A stretch of DNA of 64,000 nucleotides, from assembly GCA_030549495.1 (NCBI GenBank), contig JAUIRK010000059.1:372001-436000 (forward strand), given 5' to 3'. A model generated the notes under the pieces. That model saw only the letters and a program-made list of their open reading frames with translations. It did not search any database and had not been told where the DNA came from. Every line of letters begins with the position of its first letter. Within the stretch, counting starts at the first letter, position 1. Positions 24,851 through 37,799 of the stretch are shown here, piece by piece. Origin of the DNA: Nectonema munidae. Taxonomy: Eukaryota; Nematomorpha; Nectonematoida; Nectonematidae. The position numbers and the translations under genes are program-made.

Positions 24851-25835
24851 ATTTTTATGCACTAAACAATAATAAAAATAATATTTATCTTTAAAAATAA
24901 AATTGTATTCTGAAAACCCATAAAAAATGCAATATAAAAAATGCATCCCTCATCTGCTAATTAATGGTAAATAAGCCCATAGAATATAAAAACAATAAAA
25001 TGGTATTTCTCAAGTAATTATGTTATAAGTAATGTATTCTGAAAGCCCATAAAAAATGCTTTAATTTGGTATATCGCATGATACATTCTGTTGAGAAATG
25101 TGAAAGTTATAAGCGTTTTAATATTTGATTAAAATTTAAGCTAGGAAACCTACAAATAAATTAAGCGTACACTAGCCCGATAAAATAAACCACACACGCA
25201 TGCTAAAGATGTGGTGATTCCCTGCGCTCACAAACGCGTAATGCAACATGTGTTAATGTTTCTTCGCATAGTTATGCGCTAAAATCAATAACAAGCGTGT
25301 TAGAATGTGATTTATTCTTCGCATACTTTCGGTATAAATATAACGAATGCCCTTCGTTAAAAATTAGAAAGGTTGTATCTAAACTAAATAAAAGTTGACT
25401 ATGATTATCCAACAAAACTCGTACATTCGATCGACATTTTTCACTTCAAAAATAATTTTAAATTTATTAGAAAAACATTATACTGACCTATACTACTGAC
25501 CCATAAAAAGTAAAAAATAAATATTAATTTTCCACAGTTTTCTTTAACTATGACATTTTAAAATGTAAAAAACCATATTCTACCTTTGTGAATATAAAAT
25601 ATTGAAAAAATAATATATAAACTCATCATGTTAATTGGTATTTTTTAAAACTAGATAAAAGTTGACTGACCTCACATAAAAGCGGATTTTGGAAAAATAA
25701 AAATATATGCGAGTAATATAGTGAATGATTTTAGCGCAGTGAGTGCAACGGATAAAAATTTCTAATTTTTTAACAATGAAAACTTGGCTTGATTTTGTAA
25801 TTATTTCTGTAAATTTTTTGGACCAAGTTCCTTTA
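24851..25835. other. Intergenic, no gene seen
   Basis: AT-rich. TCTGAAAGCCCATAAAAAATG-like words occur twice (about 24911 and 25038), a minor local repeat. Nothing else recognisable. Confidence 0.45.
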
Positions 25836-25837
25836 GA

Positions 25838-25925
25838 ACAGGGGCGGGCAACCTTTTCAGAGTGCGGCCCAGTTGAGACTTTTGGAAGGATATCGCGGGC
25901 CGGAGTGAAAAACGAAATTTCAGAA
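25838..25925. mobile_element. hAT-like transposon terminus
   Basis: CAGGGGCGGGCAACCTTTTC followed by GTGCGGCCC and GCGGGCCGG is the form commonly seen at ends of hAT/SPIN-type elements. The matching opposite end was not identified. A related end (GGGCC..GCGGGCCG) is at 50930-50975. Confidence 0.5.
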
Positions 25926-26134
25926 TTACTATATTTTGTATAATACATTGATTACATGTAAAATTATATCAATTTTATCAATTTATCATTGATTGAAAAA
26001 AAAGTATAATACATGAATAAATTGTACACAAATTGCATTGAACATTACAAATCCATGAGACATTCTTCATGATTTGCCATGAAGAAGTATTTCCACCTTC
26101 CGTTCACGGACAATTTTGATATAGCGTAGTTCAG

Positions 26135-29100
26135 GGACATATGGCATTTTACTCCATGTATGCATGCAAACTAAAATACAGTGAAAAACGGATGCAACGC
26201 TATAATTTGGGCTCATAGTGAGCACTCGCGTTATAGCTGATCCGCGATATCGTTTTTAACATAGAAATTTGCATAAACTCGGTGTTTTTGATGTTTTTTC
26301 TTGTTCAGTTGGCTATATAGAAAAGACTTATAATAATTAACACTGAAAAATTGATAAGCTATAATTTGTGAATCGATTGTTGAAAGAAATTCATGTTTTC
26401 TTTCAAACGGTTTATCATAATCGAAAAAGTGGTGCTTAGAAGCTAAATATGTGAAATACCTATGAAAAGTATCCACGCTTATAATGGTAGTATGTATACG
26501 TAGATGGAAGCTAAATGCATAACGCGTTATGTGCGATTTCGGGGTATACTGATTCAAGTTATAAAGGTTATTCACTGTACCAAAAAGGAATATGAAAAAC
26601 ATGAAACACATAAACGTTATGGTAAATACACAAGTAGAGTTTTGGCTGTAAACAAAATAAATCATTTCGTTATATGCACGAAATGCATCAAACAAATGTT
26701 GTCTATGGTAAGAATATAGTAACGCTTGTATGCTATAAAATCTCCACAGAATGCTCATAAATATAATATAGCTGACGTAATACAATACAGTTTGAAAACT
26801 AACTTGTGTGATGTAATTTGTTGTTTCTTTATATTTTTCTGTAATAAAAGAATTGATGATGTGCAATGCGTATATAATAATGCGCTTATATGATACCGAT
26901 TCAATAGGATACAGTCCGTTCGTCCTTGAAATTTGATGTTTGAATCTAGCTTGTGTTCATGGATTCCATTATTATATATCCGAGATCGATTATTTTTGTT
27001 TATGGCTTCATAAAAATCGTTTTATAATGAACTCAGATCAGAGCTCATCCACTTTCTAGACTCAGGTGATTCTTTTTCAGTCGAATCTGATTCCAGCCTT
27101 TCATATAGTCATCAGGAAATCGATGATAATTTGATTTCTTCTGATAACATTGATTACAGTTGGGAACTTTTCACAGACTCAAGAGGAAGATCACGCTCTG
27201 AAAACATTCGAGATGTTGCATCTTTACCCCCTGGACCTAAGGGTCGTGCCTCAGGTGAAAAGGATTTGATGAAAATTTTTAATTTTTTCTTTACCCAGGA
27301 AATTGTATCTTATATATTCAGCAAAACCAAGCTGAAGATGCAACTTAATTACGAGTAAGTTTTCATTTTTCTCAATTTATATGTAAATAAACAAACGTTT
27401 AGAGCACTGGTTCCCAGCCTTATGTCTATTTTAAACTATTTTTTTACCCATGGACCCCTATAACATGACAGGTTGAGCCAAAATGCTAGGGTTAGAGGTT
27501 AGGCATGTATCTCAGAAAAATATATTCTAATTTCAGAATAAAAACATGAAAAATTAAAATGCTCTTGGAAACCCTCAAAAATTTTTATGACTCGAGATTC
27601 ATAGTTTTTTGAGTATATTTTGTTCGTTGTTCTAAACTTTGTCTTTTTGGAATATTTTATGTTCAGTTTATAGTAAAATGTTTTTTTTTCATTTCAAAAA
27701 GTTTTTTTCGTTTACCATTGCCTGTCTGTACTGAAAAGTAGTCCCAACACTTTCAAAAAAATATAAAATCTGAAATCGTTGAATTACATGGGTTTTAGGG
27801 ATAGGAGATAAGTATATTTCATGATTTTGTTTTTTGTTGTTTTTTATAGAAAAGAGAGGCCCAAGTATGCTTACTTGAAATATTGTTTTGAATGCTTCGA
27901 GGTTCACCATATACTCACCTACGTTTCTTGCTTGATTTACTTGGGTCAGAATATGGATCAGAGAATAAAAGTAACTGATTTGTTCAATGACAGTTACGGA
28001 ATTCCTTTTTTGAAAGCATCTCTTGGGAGGGACATGTTCACACTGATTCATGTTTTTCTCTGTTTCGACGACAAGAGATCTAGAGACCCCAATGATAAAA
28101 TTTCAGCTATTAGATATATACATAGCCATTTTTATCAGATTTTTTTCTGAATATTGGACTCCCAATGCTAATGTTACAGTGGATGAGCAGTTGGTGAGTT
28201 TTAGAGGTAGATCTAATATTAAGATCTACGATCCAAAAAAGCCTGGACATTATGGCTTTAAATTTTATCATCTTAACGATTCTCAAAGTTTTTATTGTTA
28301 AAACCTGATTTGTATGTTTCCGGGCTTCCTGACAAAGAATACTTTTCAGCATTTTCAATTATGAAGAGGTTAATTAGCGATGCTAATCTCCCTAAAGGCT
28401 CTGGTATTTTTTGTGACAGGTTTTTTACCTCATATAATATAGTCAAATGGGCACTTGAAAGAAACTACACTGTTTGTGGTACAGCAATATCTACAAGAAA
28501 GTTTATTCCTAATATATTAAAACCACCTTATTTGAAAAGTTTGAAACTTCAAGAATGTGAATCTCGCATAATTTATTGTAAAGAAGCTTCACTATCTGCC
28601 TACATTCCTCGAAAACATTCCAAGAAAAATTTCAAAGTTGTCTATGTCTTTTCTTCTCAGCATAGAAACAAAGTTGAAATTACTTCTGTACATGGAAAAC
28701 CCGAGACATTGTTGGAATACAACAAAAACAAAAGTGGTGTGGATGTTGCAAATCGAATGGTTCGACAATTTAGAACATATAAACCGTGTAGAAGATGGAC
28801 AGTAGCTGTTTTTTTTGAATTATCTCGATATTTCGTGCTTGAACACATATATTATCTCCAGGTTCAATTCCTCCGAAAACTGCTCTTCTAATATGAATCG
28901 CGGTAGAAAAACATTTTTAAAAAAACTAGCTTTGTGCTTGGCTACTGTATCAATGATGATAAGAGCCTCAACCCCTCAAATTAATTTGAAAGTAACGTCT
29001 CTTCTAAACTTTTATGGGTTTTCATCCCAAGAAGATCACCTCTCAAGTTCATACAGAGGATTTTGTTATGTCTGTCTTCCTAAAAAAGTGAGAACGACGA

Positions 29101-29502
29101 GAAAATGTAAAAGATGTTCTCATTATATCTGCAAAACACACTCACATATTGCCTGCTCCCACTGCTTATCGTAACTTTTTATGCTGCTTCAATAAACTTT
29201 GCTATTTTCCTGTATTTTCTAATTAATTCATATTGTTAAATTATGGAAATTGAAAATCTTTTCCAAAATATAAGGAAATATTTAAGTGACCAAAAAAATT
29301 TAACGCCATCTAGAAAATATTTTAGAAATTTTGGTCTTATTCATCTTATATTCATTCTTGCAAAAAAGTTGCAAAACATATGAACAAAACAACGGTGACT
29401 CAATATGGGTGATTTTCCGTGCTGGTAAAAATTTTTGCATAATGAAAATTTTTTTCATTATTTCTTGTTAACTGAAAGCCTGGAGTAAAATGCCATATGT
29501 CC
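26135..29502 (+). mobile_element. piggyBac transposon with intron and C-terminal Cys-rich domain
   Basis: A perfect 22-bp inverted repeat bounds the element (26135-26156 and 29481-29502, core GGACATATGGCATTTTACTC). The transposase reads rightward. An acidic N-terminus starts near 27030 and includes SLPPGPKGRASG. An intron at 27355-27849 has donor GTAAGT and acceptor TTTTTATAG, keeps the frame and joins NYE to KERPKYA. The core contains DQRIKVTDLF, LGRDMFTLIHVFLCFDD and VDEQLVSFRGR (first catalytic Asp kept), FCDRFFTSYNIVKWALE, and NKSGVDVANRMVRQF with RRWTVAVFFELSRY. The C-terminus (to 29174) is a Cys-rich cross-brace (CYVC..CKRC..CKTH..CSHC). About three frame breaks; otherwise the best kept piggyBac here. 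No TTAA directly at the ends. Confidence 0.85.
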
Positions 29503-29639
29503 GTAGTCCGAAGGAAATTTTGTGCGGTAAAAGTGGATTGAGTTGAGAAGCTTTGCGATTTTAGCGGACGGAATTAATCACCTTCCATGGATTTTTAAGA
29601 GACGAAGACCAGAATTTTTTCCAAGATTCTTTTACGTAG

Positions 29640-29990
29640 AATTTATTTCTGCCATATATCTATTTTTTATATTGAAGTAGTGTTCGATGTTGTTAGGGCT
29701 ATGGTTTTTACGAAGTGTTTTAAGAGAATGTTTTAGGGATTAGCGAGGTGAGAAAGGGAGTCTAGAAGTATGTGTGTTTTCTGCGTAAATATAGTTTGGC
29801 TAGGGTGGATAGTATGATGGAGAGTTTAATTATGTTCTTGAGGGTAAGGGCTGTAGAGTCAAAATCACCGGGAGAATTTATGTGGGGAATAGTTGAGGGT
29901 AGTTGTGACTTTTATTGATTTAGGAAGGTCCAGTGAGTTTTAGGTGTATTTTGATTGGGCGTGAATAATTTGTACCAACCTCAATTTTTT
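29640..29990 (-). mobile_element. Possible LINE relic
   Basis: A G/T-rich strip whose leftward translation has the Lys/His/Thr/Pro-rich, stop-broken texture of the LINE pieces at 8686-9410 and 49975-50330. No diagnostic motif is kept. Low confidence. Confidence 0.25.
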
Positions 29991-29994
29991 AGTG

Positions 29995-31290
29995 CCAACC
30001 TCTAGAAAATTTTTTTTTAACACATAATTTTAATCTTATATATTAAATTATACTTTAAAACTAATATTCATTTAATTTCAAGAATTTTCTTTGCTTCAAT
30101 TTTTATTAATACTAATTAATAATGTTTTTTGGGTCAGTATAAAATGTACACCAAAATGGCCGACTAAAATGTACACCGTTTTATAATTTTATTTTTAAAT
30201 CCCCCTCCACCATTTTTAAATCCAAAATCAAAATGGTGTACTAAAATTTAGTTCCTCCAAAGAATTTTCAATACATTTTTATGTTTAAGATTCCTTTTCT
30301 TTTTCCCTTATTTTTTGGTAAGTTTTATTTTTTCTTTTTAAAAAATACTCGTTTCCTAGAATTAATAATTAAAATAATTTATATTAGATTTCTATCTTTC
30401 ATCTTATATAATTTCTTATAGATTTTATAATTCTTCAAATGATGCGATATTTTATATTTTCATATGCAACACAAAAAAATTCACATAATTCTACTTAATG
30501 CTCAATCTCAATTTTAAATATATTTCTGATACACTTTTCTAGAGTTACGATAACTTAAATTTGCTTGAAACATTTATTTTAGTATTATATGCAATATTTA
30601 TATTTCTTGTTTTATTTAGGATTAAACTCAAGAAGATTAAACATGTTGAACGCCAAATTTGAAAATCATTTTCTGTATAAATTAACTTGCTATTAACAAA
30701 AGTTTTGAAATAAATATGTGCAATTTACTTATATTTTACTAAAATTTTAAGATTTCTTGATATTTTTTTCATTAAATTACGATTTTATCATTTTTTTAAA
30801 ATTGTCGACGAATGTTTCAGGTTTGTTAAATTAATTTAAAGTTAATTTAGTTATATGATTAGATACCGTTGGTTTAAAAACGTTTTTCACAGTAGAACTC
30901 TCTTTTTTTTTTTGAACAAGTCAGTTTGCCCCCATCTCATATAAAATCGTTTTTTATATTTTTTTTGACGTTATTATTATATTTGATGATCTGAAATATT
31001 TTAAGAGTAGCATAAATTGCAAAGAGACCAATTAATTTCCAAAAATTACTAGGCAAAATACGATTTCTAAAATATTGTTTTATCTACCCCCGCTTTTTAA
31101 ATATTGGATCCCCGGCTGTTAATATTACTTTTTTACTTTTGAGTGGAACAATCGAATCGGCAGAATAATGAGATGAAGTATAATATTATTGGTATTATAC
31201 TTAATATTTTTGTACTTTCCCGTCAAAGATATTTAAAGCTAATATTTTTGTTCGCTACTCTATCGTTATGTAAAATTAATTTAAAATATT
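29995..31290. other. Intergenic, no gene seen
   Basis: Very AT-rich. AAAATGTACACC occurs twice near 30140-30180. No protein or RNA gene recognised. Confidence 0.45.
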
Positions 31291-31295
31291 TTTAT

Positions 31296-33760
31296 TTAAA
31301 CTCCCTGTCTTACTCGACTTGATAGCTTACATCCAGGTTTTTTGGCACAAGTATTCATTTTTGGTATAATCAACATTCCATCTAAAGAAATGGCGATATT
31401 TTGAGAATTTCTTTTATGAGACTCATTTTTTCTTGCAAATTTTAAAGATGAATCCATAAAATATTCACTTTGTCCAAGCACATGCGATCTGAGTAAAATT
31501 TCATCTCTTAACTTCTTCGCGTAGCAAGCTGATTAGATCGCTTATTCTCTGACATTTCCAGTCAGTTAAAAGTTTCATCACGTGATTCTTTGACTCACAA
31601 AGATTATTCATATAATTGAAAGGTATATTTGGAAAGTTCAGTCTAGCTTTCAGATTATTTTTTCAATCTGACTAATAAAGTGCTTTAAATATTCACCAAA
31701 CCTGCTTTGATATTTTTTCAAAATATAGTTTGCTTTTAAGTTAAAGTTTGTGATATTGTTGCACGCCAGTAGTCCATCATTACAAAAAAAAGATTTTCTA
31801 GGTCATCAAATTCATTATTTAACAAAATTTTAAATGTATTGTTCCTTCTTATAAGTGTTTGTTTCAAATGTCTCGAACATAAAATGATATTTGCCTTTTG
31901 AAAAGTTGACTTAATCGCTTTTATGATGGCCTTTTCTTCATCGCAACAAAAGACTATGTTTACATTGCCTATTTTCATTGCCAAATGACTGAAAAACAAG
32001 AAGTAGGTTTCATATGTAGCGTTCCAGTGTAAAAATATGGGACCTGTGATTATTGGATTATGAAGGGTATGTTTTCTTTTGATTTTTTTTCTTGGAAGAC
32101 AATTATTGTTAAATAACAAGAAGACAAGTTAAATGTACGGTCTGTACTTATAATATATTTATTATTCACGGCCGAAATCAGATGTTGCATTTGAAAGTCT
32201 GTGTAAAGAATGAAGCAAGGGGATTATTAGATGTATTAACAGAGATTCTAATATATTTATCACCAAGTGATATTTCATTTAAAACATTCTGTATATCGTT
32301 AGCCATATTTTTTCTTGGGTATGGTGTAGAATCCTTTTTTAGATTATATTTCATATTTGTTATGCATCTAGCGTCTCTAATTACAAAATCCGTCAACAAT
32401 AACTCTGTATGAATTTTCCTAACTGTTTTTTCTTTAGTTAATTCATGTAAAATTTTATTTTTTGTTTCCAACGCTGTTTTGATATATATTTCATTTATTT
32501 TCGCGTTTCCATGAAGAGAACCATCAGGATATGTACCAATATATTCATAGGTCATTTTGTTATGATCGAACTTTTCTAGTACTTTTACAAAATGAGAGAT
32601 ACGCCTTACGTAACTAGGATTACCCTTTAGCTTTGAATAAGATCGTTTTTAAATTAACACGGGATCAATGCCTTTGGCACTGTACAAATTTTTGCTTTCA
32701 TCTAGCAAATAATTGGTGTATTTTGAACGGTTAGATTGCCAACTTCCACAATCGTCGTGATAGTATATTCTCGATTTAAAGTATTTAGGTGTAACTAAGA
32801 AGGCCATGTGTTCTTTGGGACCTTCTGGTGTTTCTTGTAAGGGAGACACAGAGCGTGTTAAAAAAGAGTACCATTCTTTTGTGGATAGAAACTTATTTTT
32901 TAAAGCTAAATAATGAAGAGTCTGCAAAGCAATATGTGTGATCTAGAGAAATATGATTGGACCTGCAGTTCAGCGCATTAATTTTGTCAAATTTAGATTC
33001 TTCAACATCATTTTTTTCAAAACAATTATCTACAATATCGATAAAATCATTATACATAGCAGAATCATAATTTATCTGGGGTACAAAGTGATTTGGATAA
33101 AATCTAATGTTCCGATTTTCTGAAAAATAGGAACAGGTAAATAGTATGTGTCTCCTCAGCAACCACCTGTCCATGAGGTAGAAATATCTAAAAATCTCAT
33201 GTGAAAACTTGAAAGTAGAGTCATAAAACGGATAAAGAATTTTTATCGGAGTTTTGATGGCATTGACAAGAGCACTAATTGTGAAGATGTTTGACCATCC
33301 TCTATTCACCAAAACGTTTTCTACTGTTTCCAATTTTATTCCAAGCATTATTTTTTGAATATAAATCATAATTCTTGACAATTTCTATTCCTGTTATAAC
33401 TCTAATTTTCGCTGAAAGGGATTCGTTGTCAACAAAAAACAAAGACACGGCATTAAAAAGACAGTTCCCATCGCCACTTGTTGTAAGAGGGATATTTTCA
33501 TTCATAAGTCCGTAAAAATTGATTAATAATGACGCAACATTGTCAATATTAGTTCTATAATATTTTACGTTCTTTTGAAAAACTAAACTTTCATTTCTCA
33601 GAAATATTGACTCTAAATCAACAGCTCTTTTCAATTCCATTAAAAAAAAAGAAGTATCAAGAAATTCTCTATTAATATTGGTCACCTTTTTCGTTAAACG
33701 TTCAAGAGCCTTTTCATAAGAATAAAGTCTATTTTGATCAAGATTACAATTTATACACAA
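31296..33760 (-). mobile_element. Mutator-like element encoding an OTU-protease domain and MULE transposase
   Basis: Leftward order: 33302-33760 has an OTU cysteine-protease signature SGDGNCLFNAVS (Asp and nucleophile Cys). 32893-33381 continues it with GWSNIFTISALVNAIKTPIKILYP and PNHFVPQI (likely catalytic His). Then comes 32649-32927 (LVTPKYFKSRIYYHDDCGSW), 32178-32555 (YEYIGTYPDGSLHGNAKINE, IRDARCITNMKY) and 31736-32119 (GPIFLHWNATYETYFLFFSHL, CDEEKAIIKAIKS, ILCSRHLKQ). The last set matches the MULE transposase core (DEExA and CxRHLK). Several frame breaks make it inactive. MULEs with OTU domains are, as I recall, known in animals. No terminal inverted repeats could be fixed. Confidence 0.8.
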
Positions 33761-34820
33761 AAAATTGTAATGAAATCATTTAATGAAATTAAAATTCTGG
33801 GTTGTTATATTTTGGCATTTTAAATGATACTTTCCTTTACAAAGATAACAGAAAATAAATGAATTGTTGATTGTTTCACAACATAAAAAACATTCGTTCA
33901 TATTGGATATTTCTGAAAAAGAAAGGTTTAGACAAAGTAGGATTGGTATATTTAAAATTTATAATCAGTAAAAACAAGAAAATAATATTGAAATAAAAGT
34001 GTTTTGTTTTTAAAGCTAGACTATTAGTCATTATACTTATTGTAACAAACATAGGTTCATGTAAACTCAAATGATCAATATGAGTATAGAATTTTGCAAA
34101 ACACAATGAAAATTTTTTTATTGTTTTCACAAAAAAAATACAATGGATCTGATGTGATCACAAAATTTGATATTAGCAAAGAAATGCCTCATACATCATA
34201 CGGAAAATGTTGTAACAACTAGAAATCCCCTAAACGAACATATAATATAGTAGTTATATATGTTATTGAGATGCATCAATAAATAATATTCTCGAGGCAC
34301 ATATGATAAAAAAAAGAAGGGAATTGTCCATGTGTGTGTTAGTGGTTAAAATATATACACGTTAAATATATACACACTTTATGAATATTCTTCTGGAAAT
34401 TGAGCCATTTTTTGTTATCGGATAATCCATTGGCTTTTGTCTTATTCTTTTGCGTTAGAGATAGACCATTGCGTTAACCATTGGCTTTTTTTCTCATTTG
34501 GGATTGGATCATCGTTCTTTGAGCGTTTTTCATGTTATTTAGTCCTATATTTTACTTCCTTGCCACTTCTCTTGTAGCAATTTTGGTTTAGAGGTGGGGA
34601 ATCTTCTAATAGTTATTGCTCTTTGAGTAAGATTTGAAAGAGCGCTCAGCTTGTCTTTCTCTGGGGGATCATTGTCTCCCACAGGTTCTCTTTCTTTTAA
34701 AAATTTTAACCTTTAAAATTTATTATAAAAGAATTTTTGTCTAATGAATACGTCAAGATTATTACCAGGAATTATACGTGCACTGTAAGCTCACAATCTT
34801 ACAATGTTTATATTCGACTT
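33761..34820. other. Flank of the Mutator-like element, no gene seen
   Basis: AT-rich. A leftward frame at 33876-34130 lacks any known motif. Leftward translation just upstream of 33760 continues with a Cys-containing stretch (CCETINNSFIFCYLCKGKYH near 33822-33880), possibly an N-terminal zinc-binding piece of the Mutator element. Confidence 0.35.
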
Positions 34821-34822
34821 AA

Positions 34823-34997
34823 CCCATTTACGACCAATGTTCCCAGGAACTCAGACGAATTCCTATTTTAAATGGAATTAAATAGGGATTACTAAAGTCG
34901 TCTGCTTTGCTTGGTCTTAAATGAAATAAAGTCGTCTTCTTTTTCTTGGATCAAATGTGGTAAAATATAGATATCGTCTGAGAACTAGCAGAATGGG
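34823..34997. mobile_element. piggyBac-type MITE, 175 bp, TTAA flanks
   Basis: Starts CCCATTTACGACC and ends CAGAATGGG, with TTAA on both sides (34819-34822 and 34998-35001). The interior contains TAAAGTCGTCTGCTTTG. A partial inverted relative lies at about 35175-35270 (AACCCATTTAGGACC, AGCAGACGACTTTAG, CTATTTAATTCCATTTAAG). Confidence 0.8.
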
Positions 34998-35174
34998 TTA
35001 AATTAAAAAAATAAATAAACACAAAGTAAAAAAATAAACAAAAAGAAAAAAAGACAAACTTAAGACATTAGATCCCAAAAAAAACACAAGACATTAAGAA
35101 ATTTGATATATAACTACCTTAACCATTTGATCCAAACATGATCTTTAGATGATGCAGAGAATTTCTTTAGTTTA

Positions 35175-35270
35175 TAACCCATTTAGGACCTAATAAAGCA
35201 GACGACTTTAGTAATTCCTATTTAATTCCATTTAAGGTAAGAATTCGTCTGCGTTCCCTTTGAGAACATT
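35175..35270. repeat. Partial inverted copy of the 34823 MITE
   Basis: AACCCATTTAGGACC followed by AGCAGACGACTTTAGTAATT and CCTATTTAATTCCATTTAA is the reverse complement of the interior of the MITE at 34823-34997, in the opposite orientation and without a clear second end. Confidence 0.6.
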
Positions 35271-35279
35271 GCTCTTATT

Positions 35280-37640
35280 AAACAAGATTAATTAGAATAT
35301 AAAATATATGAAGGAAAAGTAATTGATAATTACACTTATATGGCAAATGCTGCAAACACACACCGTATCAAAACGAAGCAACACCGTTTAATTCAACCAA
35401 ACTATATTAAAACATAGAAATAAACAACGTTTTTATAGTGTAAATTAAAATGAGTATTTAAATACAAAATATAGAATAAACAAGCATGTATGAATTTATG
35501 AAAAACTCGCTATAAGAATATGAAATAATACGATACATCATTGTACGCACACATATGGAGATGATGGTTATTGTTTGAATTAAAAAAACATGTAACCTCC
35601 TAAGGTTAGATTTTTGGAGGCATTACATTGTAAAAATATTATTTAGAATTAAGTTTATATTTAAACGTTAAAAGATATAATTTATCTATATAAAGAGTCT
35701 AATCTAAATTTTCGCATTGATTAAGAAATTATAAAAAAACAAAGGAAGCTTTAATAATTTTTTTCTTTAATAAGAATAGATATTAAAAAGGAAAACCATA
35801 TCAAAAGCTATTTAGCACAAAATTTAGCTTTCTGCTTACAAACAATAGATTTTAAAAATATACTATTGGAGAATAGTTATTAAGCAAAAAGTAAACTGAC
35901 AAATGACATGTTGAAAAAATGACACAATTACCTTTTAAGTTGTTTATTAAAAAGGAAAAATTTTAAATTAGTAAGACTTTCAAATTAACTTTTAATATTA
36001 AATACTATCTTATTTCTTATCTAATAATATTCGTTGTGATTATACCTCATTGATAATTTATAAATATCATGACCTTATTTTTAGTGAATAAATATTTTAA
36101 TCTATGTAACGAACAGATTAACCAAGATTTAACAATATTTTTATTTTAAATAAAATTTTGAAACATTTAACAATTTTTGTTCGAATTTTTTCACTAGAAT
36201 CTTTCAGATTAATAATGAAATTCGTAAAATTGTGATATATAATTTTCCTTTTTCAATTTTTTACATAAATTTCCTATTTTTTTCGAAAAAATATACAAAC
36301 TCTCTATATATAATGCAAAATTTTCAGTAACGATTAATTTTTAGCCAAAGTATTAAGCTTTTAAACAATATTAAGTTTTTGTGATAAAACGCCAAATTTT
36401 ATACAAATAATAATTATTATGGCATAAAAATTAATCAAAAGTTTATTTGTTCTTTTGAGACAACTATCGAATACCAATCGTAATAATTCCTTCCATTGTC
36501 CAGGTATGGAAGATTATTTTTCCCTTGGATAGGATACCGACAATTAATAAAAACCATTCGATGCAAGCTACTTCTATTTTTACGAACATTTATTTTTTAT
36601 TGTAAAATTCAGAAAGTTCAATAAGTTATCATCTACAACAAAGGTAAGAAATTAATATAAAACTTTGGAAATTTTATTTGTCGATGTTAACAATTAACGT
36701 GACATAAATGTAAGTTTTGACACAAACAAAATAATATTGAGAGTTGGAATACAATAAAAATATAATGAATTTACAAATCTAAACACGGTATTATTTTTGA
36801 AATATTTAATATCTAAGCTAATATCTTTCAAATTTCTGTGTGTGCTTTACATTGTCGTCAACGTCATTTTATATTGTTTTCAATATTAAGTGATTTATGT
36901 CTAAATTAATTTTCCACTTAGAGTGGCTAAAGATTTATGAGATTTGGTTTAGTATAATCTTGTTCTCCACCATAATTGGATTTAATCCAAACATAATTTA
37001 GCCATAAAACCTTATTGAAAATCGGTCTGAAGTATATACTGATTTAACAAATTTACGAAACCCATATATTTATTATAACTTAATTCTCTATTGAATCGTA
37101 TCTATATTTTCGGGTGTCATTTTTTGCCGAAATAAACAATCCTGAAATATTTCAAAAAAATTAGAAATAATGCAATGTATTTTAATATTTTTTAACTATT
37201 CAGAATGAAAAATATTTTTTACCTTTTATTTTAGTTGAAAAATTAAAATAAACCAAGATCTCAAAACGTTTACAAAACTTATTTTTTTCAAATAAATTAA
37301 ACATAGTATGATGTTTATCAACGTTTTAAACTAAATAGAATGAAATTTTTGTTTATTAATTTTAAGCTAAAAGATCGGAATAGTTTATATTCATTTCATT
37401 AACTTTTGAAATTTTCTTTTATCAAAAGAAACTTATTTTATTTAATAAAAATCATGGTATGAAAAAAATGTGAGTGGTTGATATAACCAAAGGAAAACAA
37501 CAAACATATACTTAAAAAAAAAGAAAAATATTTTTGTTAAGATACATAATAACAAATTTATTCCATTGAACCATCAACCAAAAAAAGAAGAAATTGTTGT
37601 ATTAGTACATTATTACTCAAATCTAAAGCGCAAGATTGAT
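35280..37640. other. Intergenic, no gene seen
   Basis: About 2.4 kb of very AT-rich sequence without long reading frames, known repeats or RNA genes that I can recognise. Confidence 0.5.
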
Positions 37641-37799
37641 TATTTATAGGAAAAGAATTTCATAGATTAAAAACTATACGAATAATGAAAACAAAAATAT
37701 CTGTGGGAATATATAGGATTTAAACCGACTACAGTCTCACATCATGGTAATGCAAAAACAAATCAAGAATATATTAGAACAAATGTAGTAACAAAAAAC

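Noticed and set aside
26231-26866. 211-residue leftward frame with hydrophobic stretches
   Set aside because: Lies inside the piggyBac element, opposite to its gene; amino-acid use (Phe, Tyr, His, Ile rich) is what AT-rich random sequence gives, and no family motif is visible.
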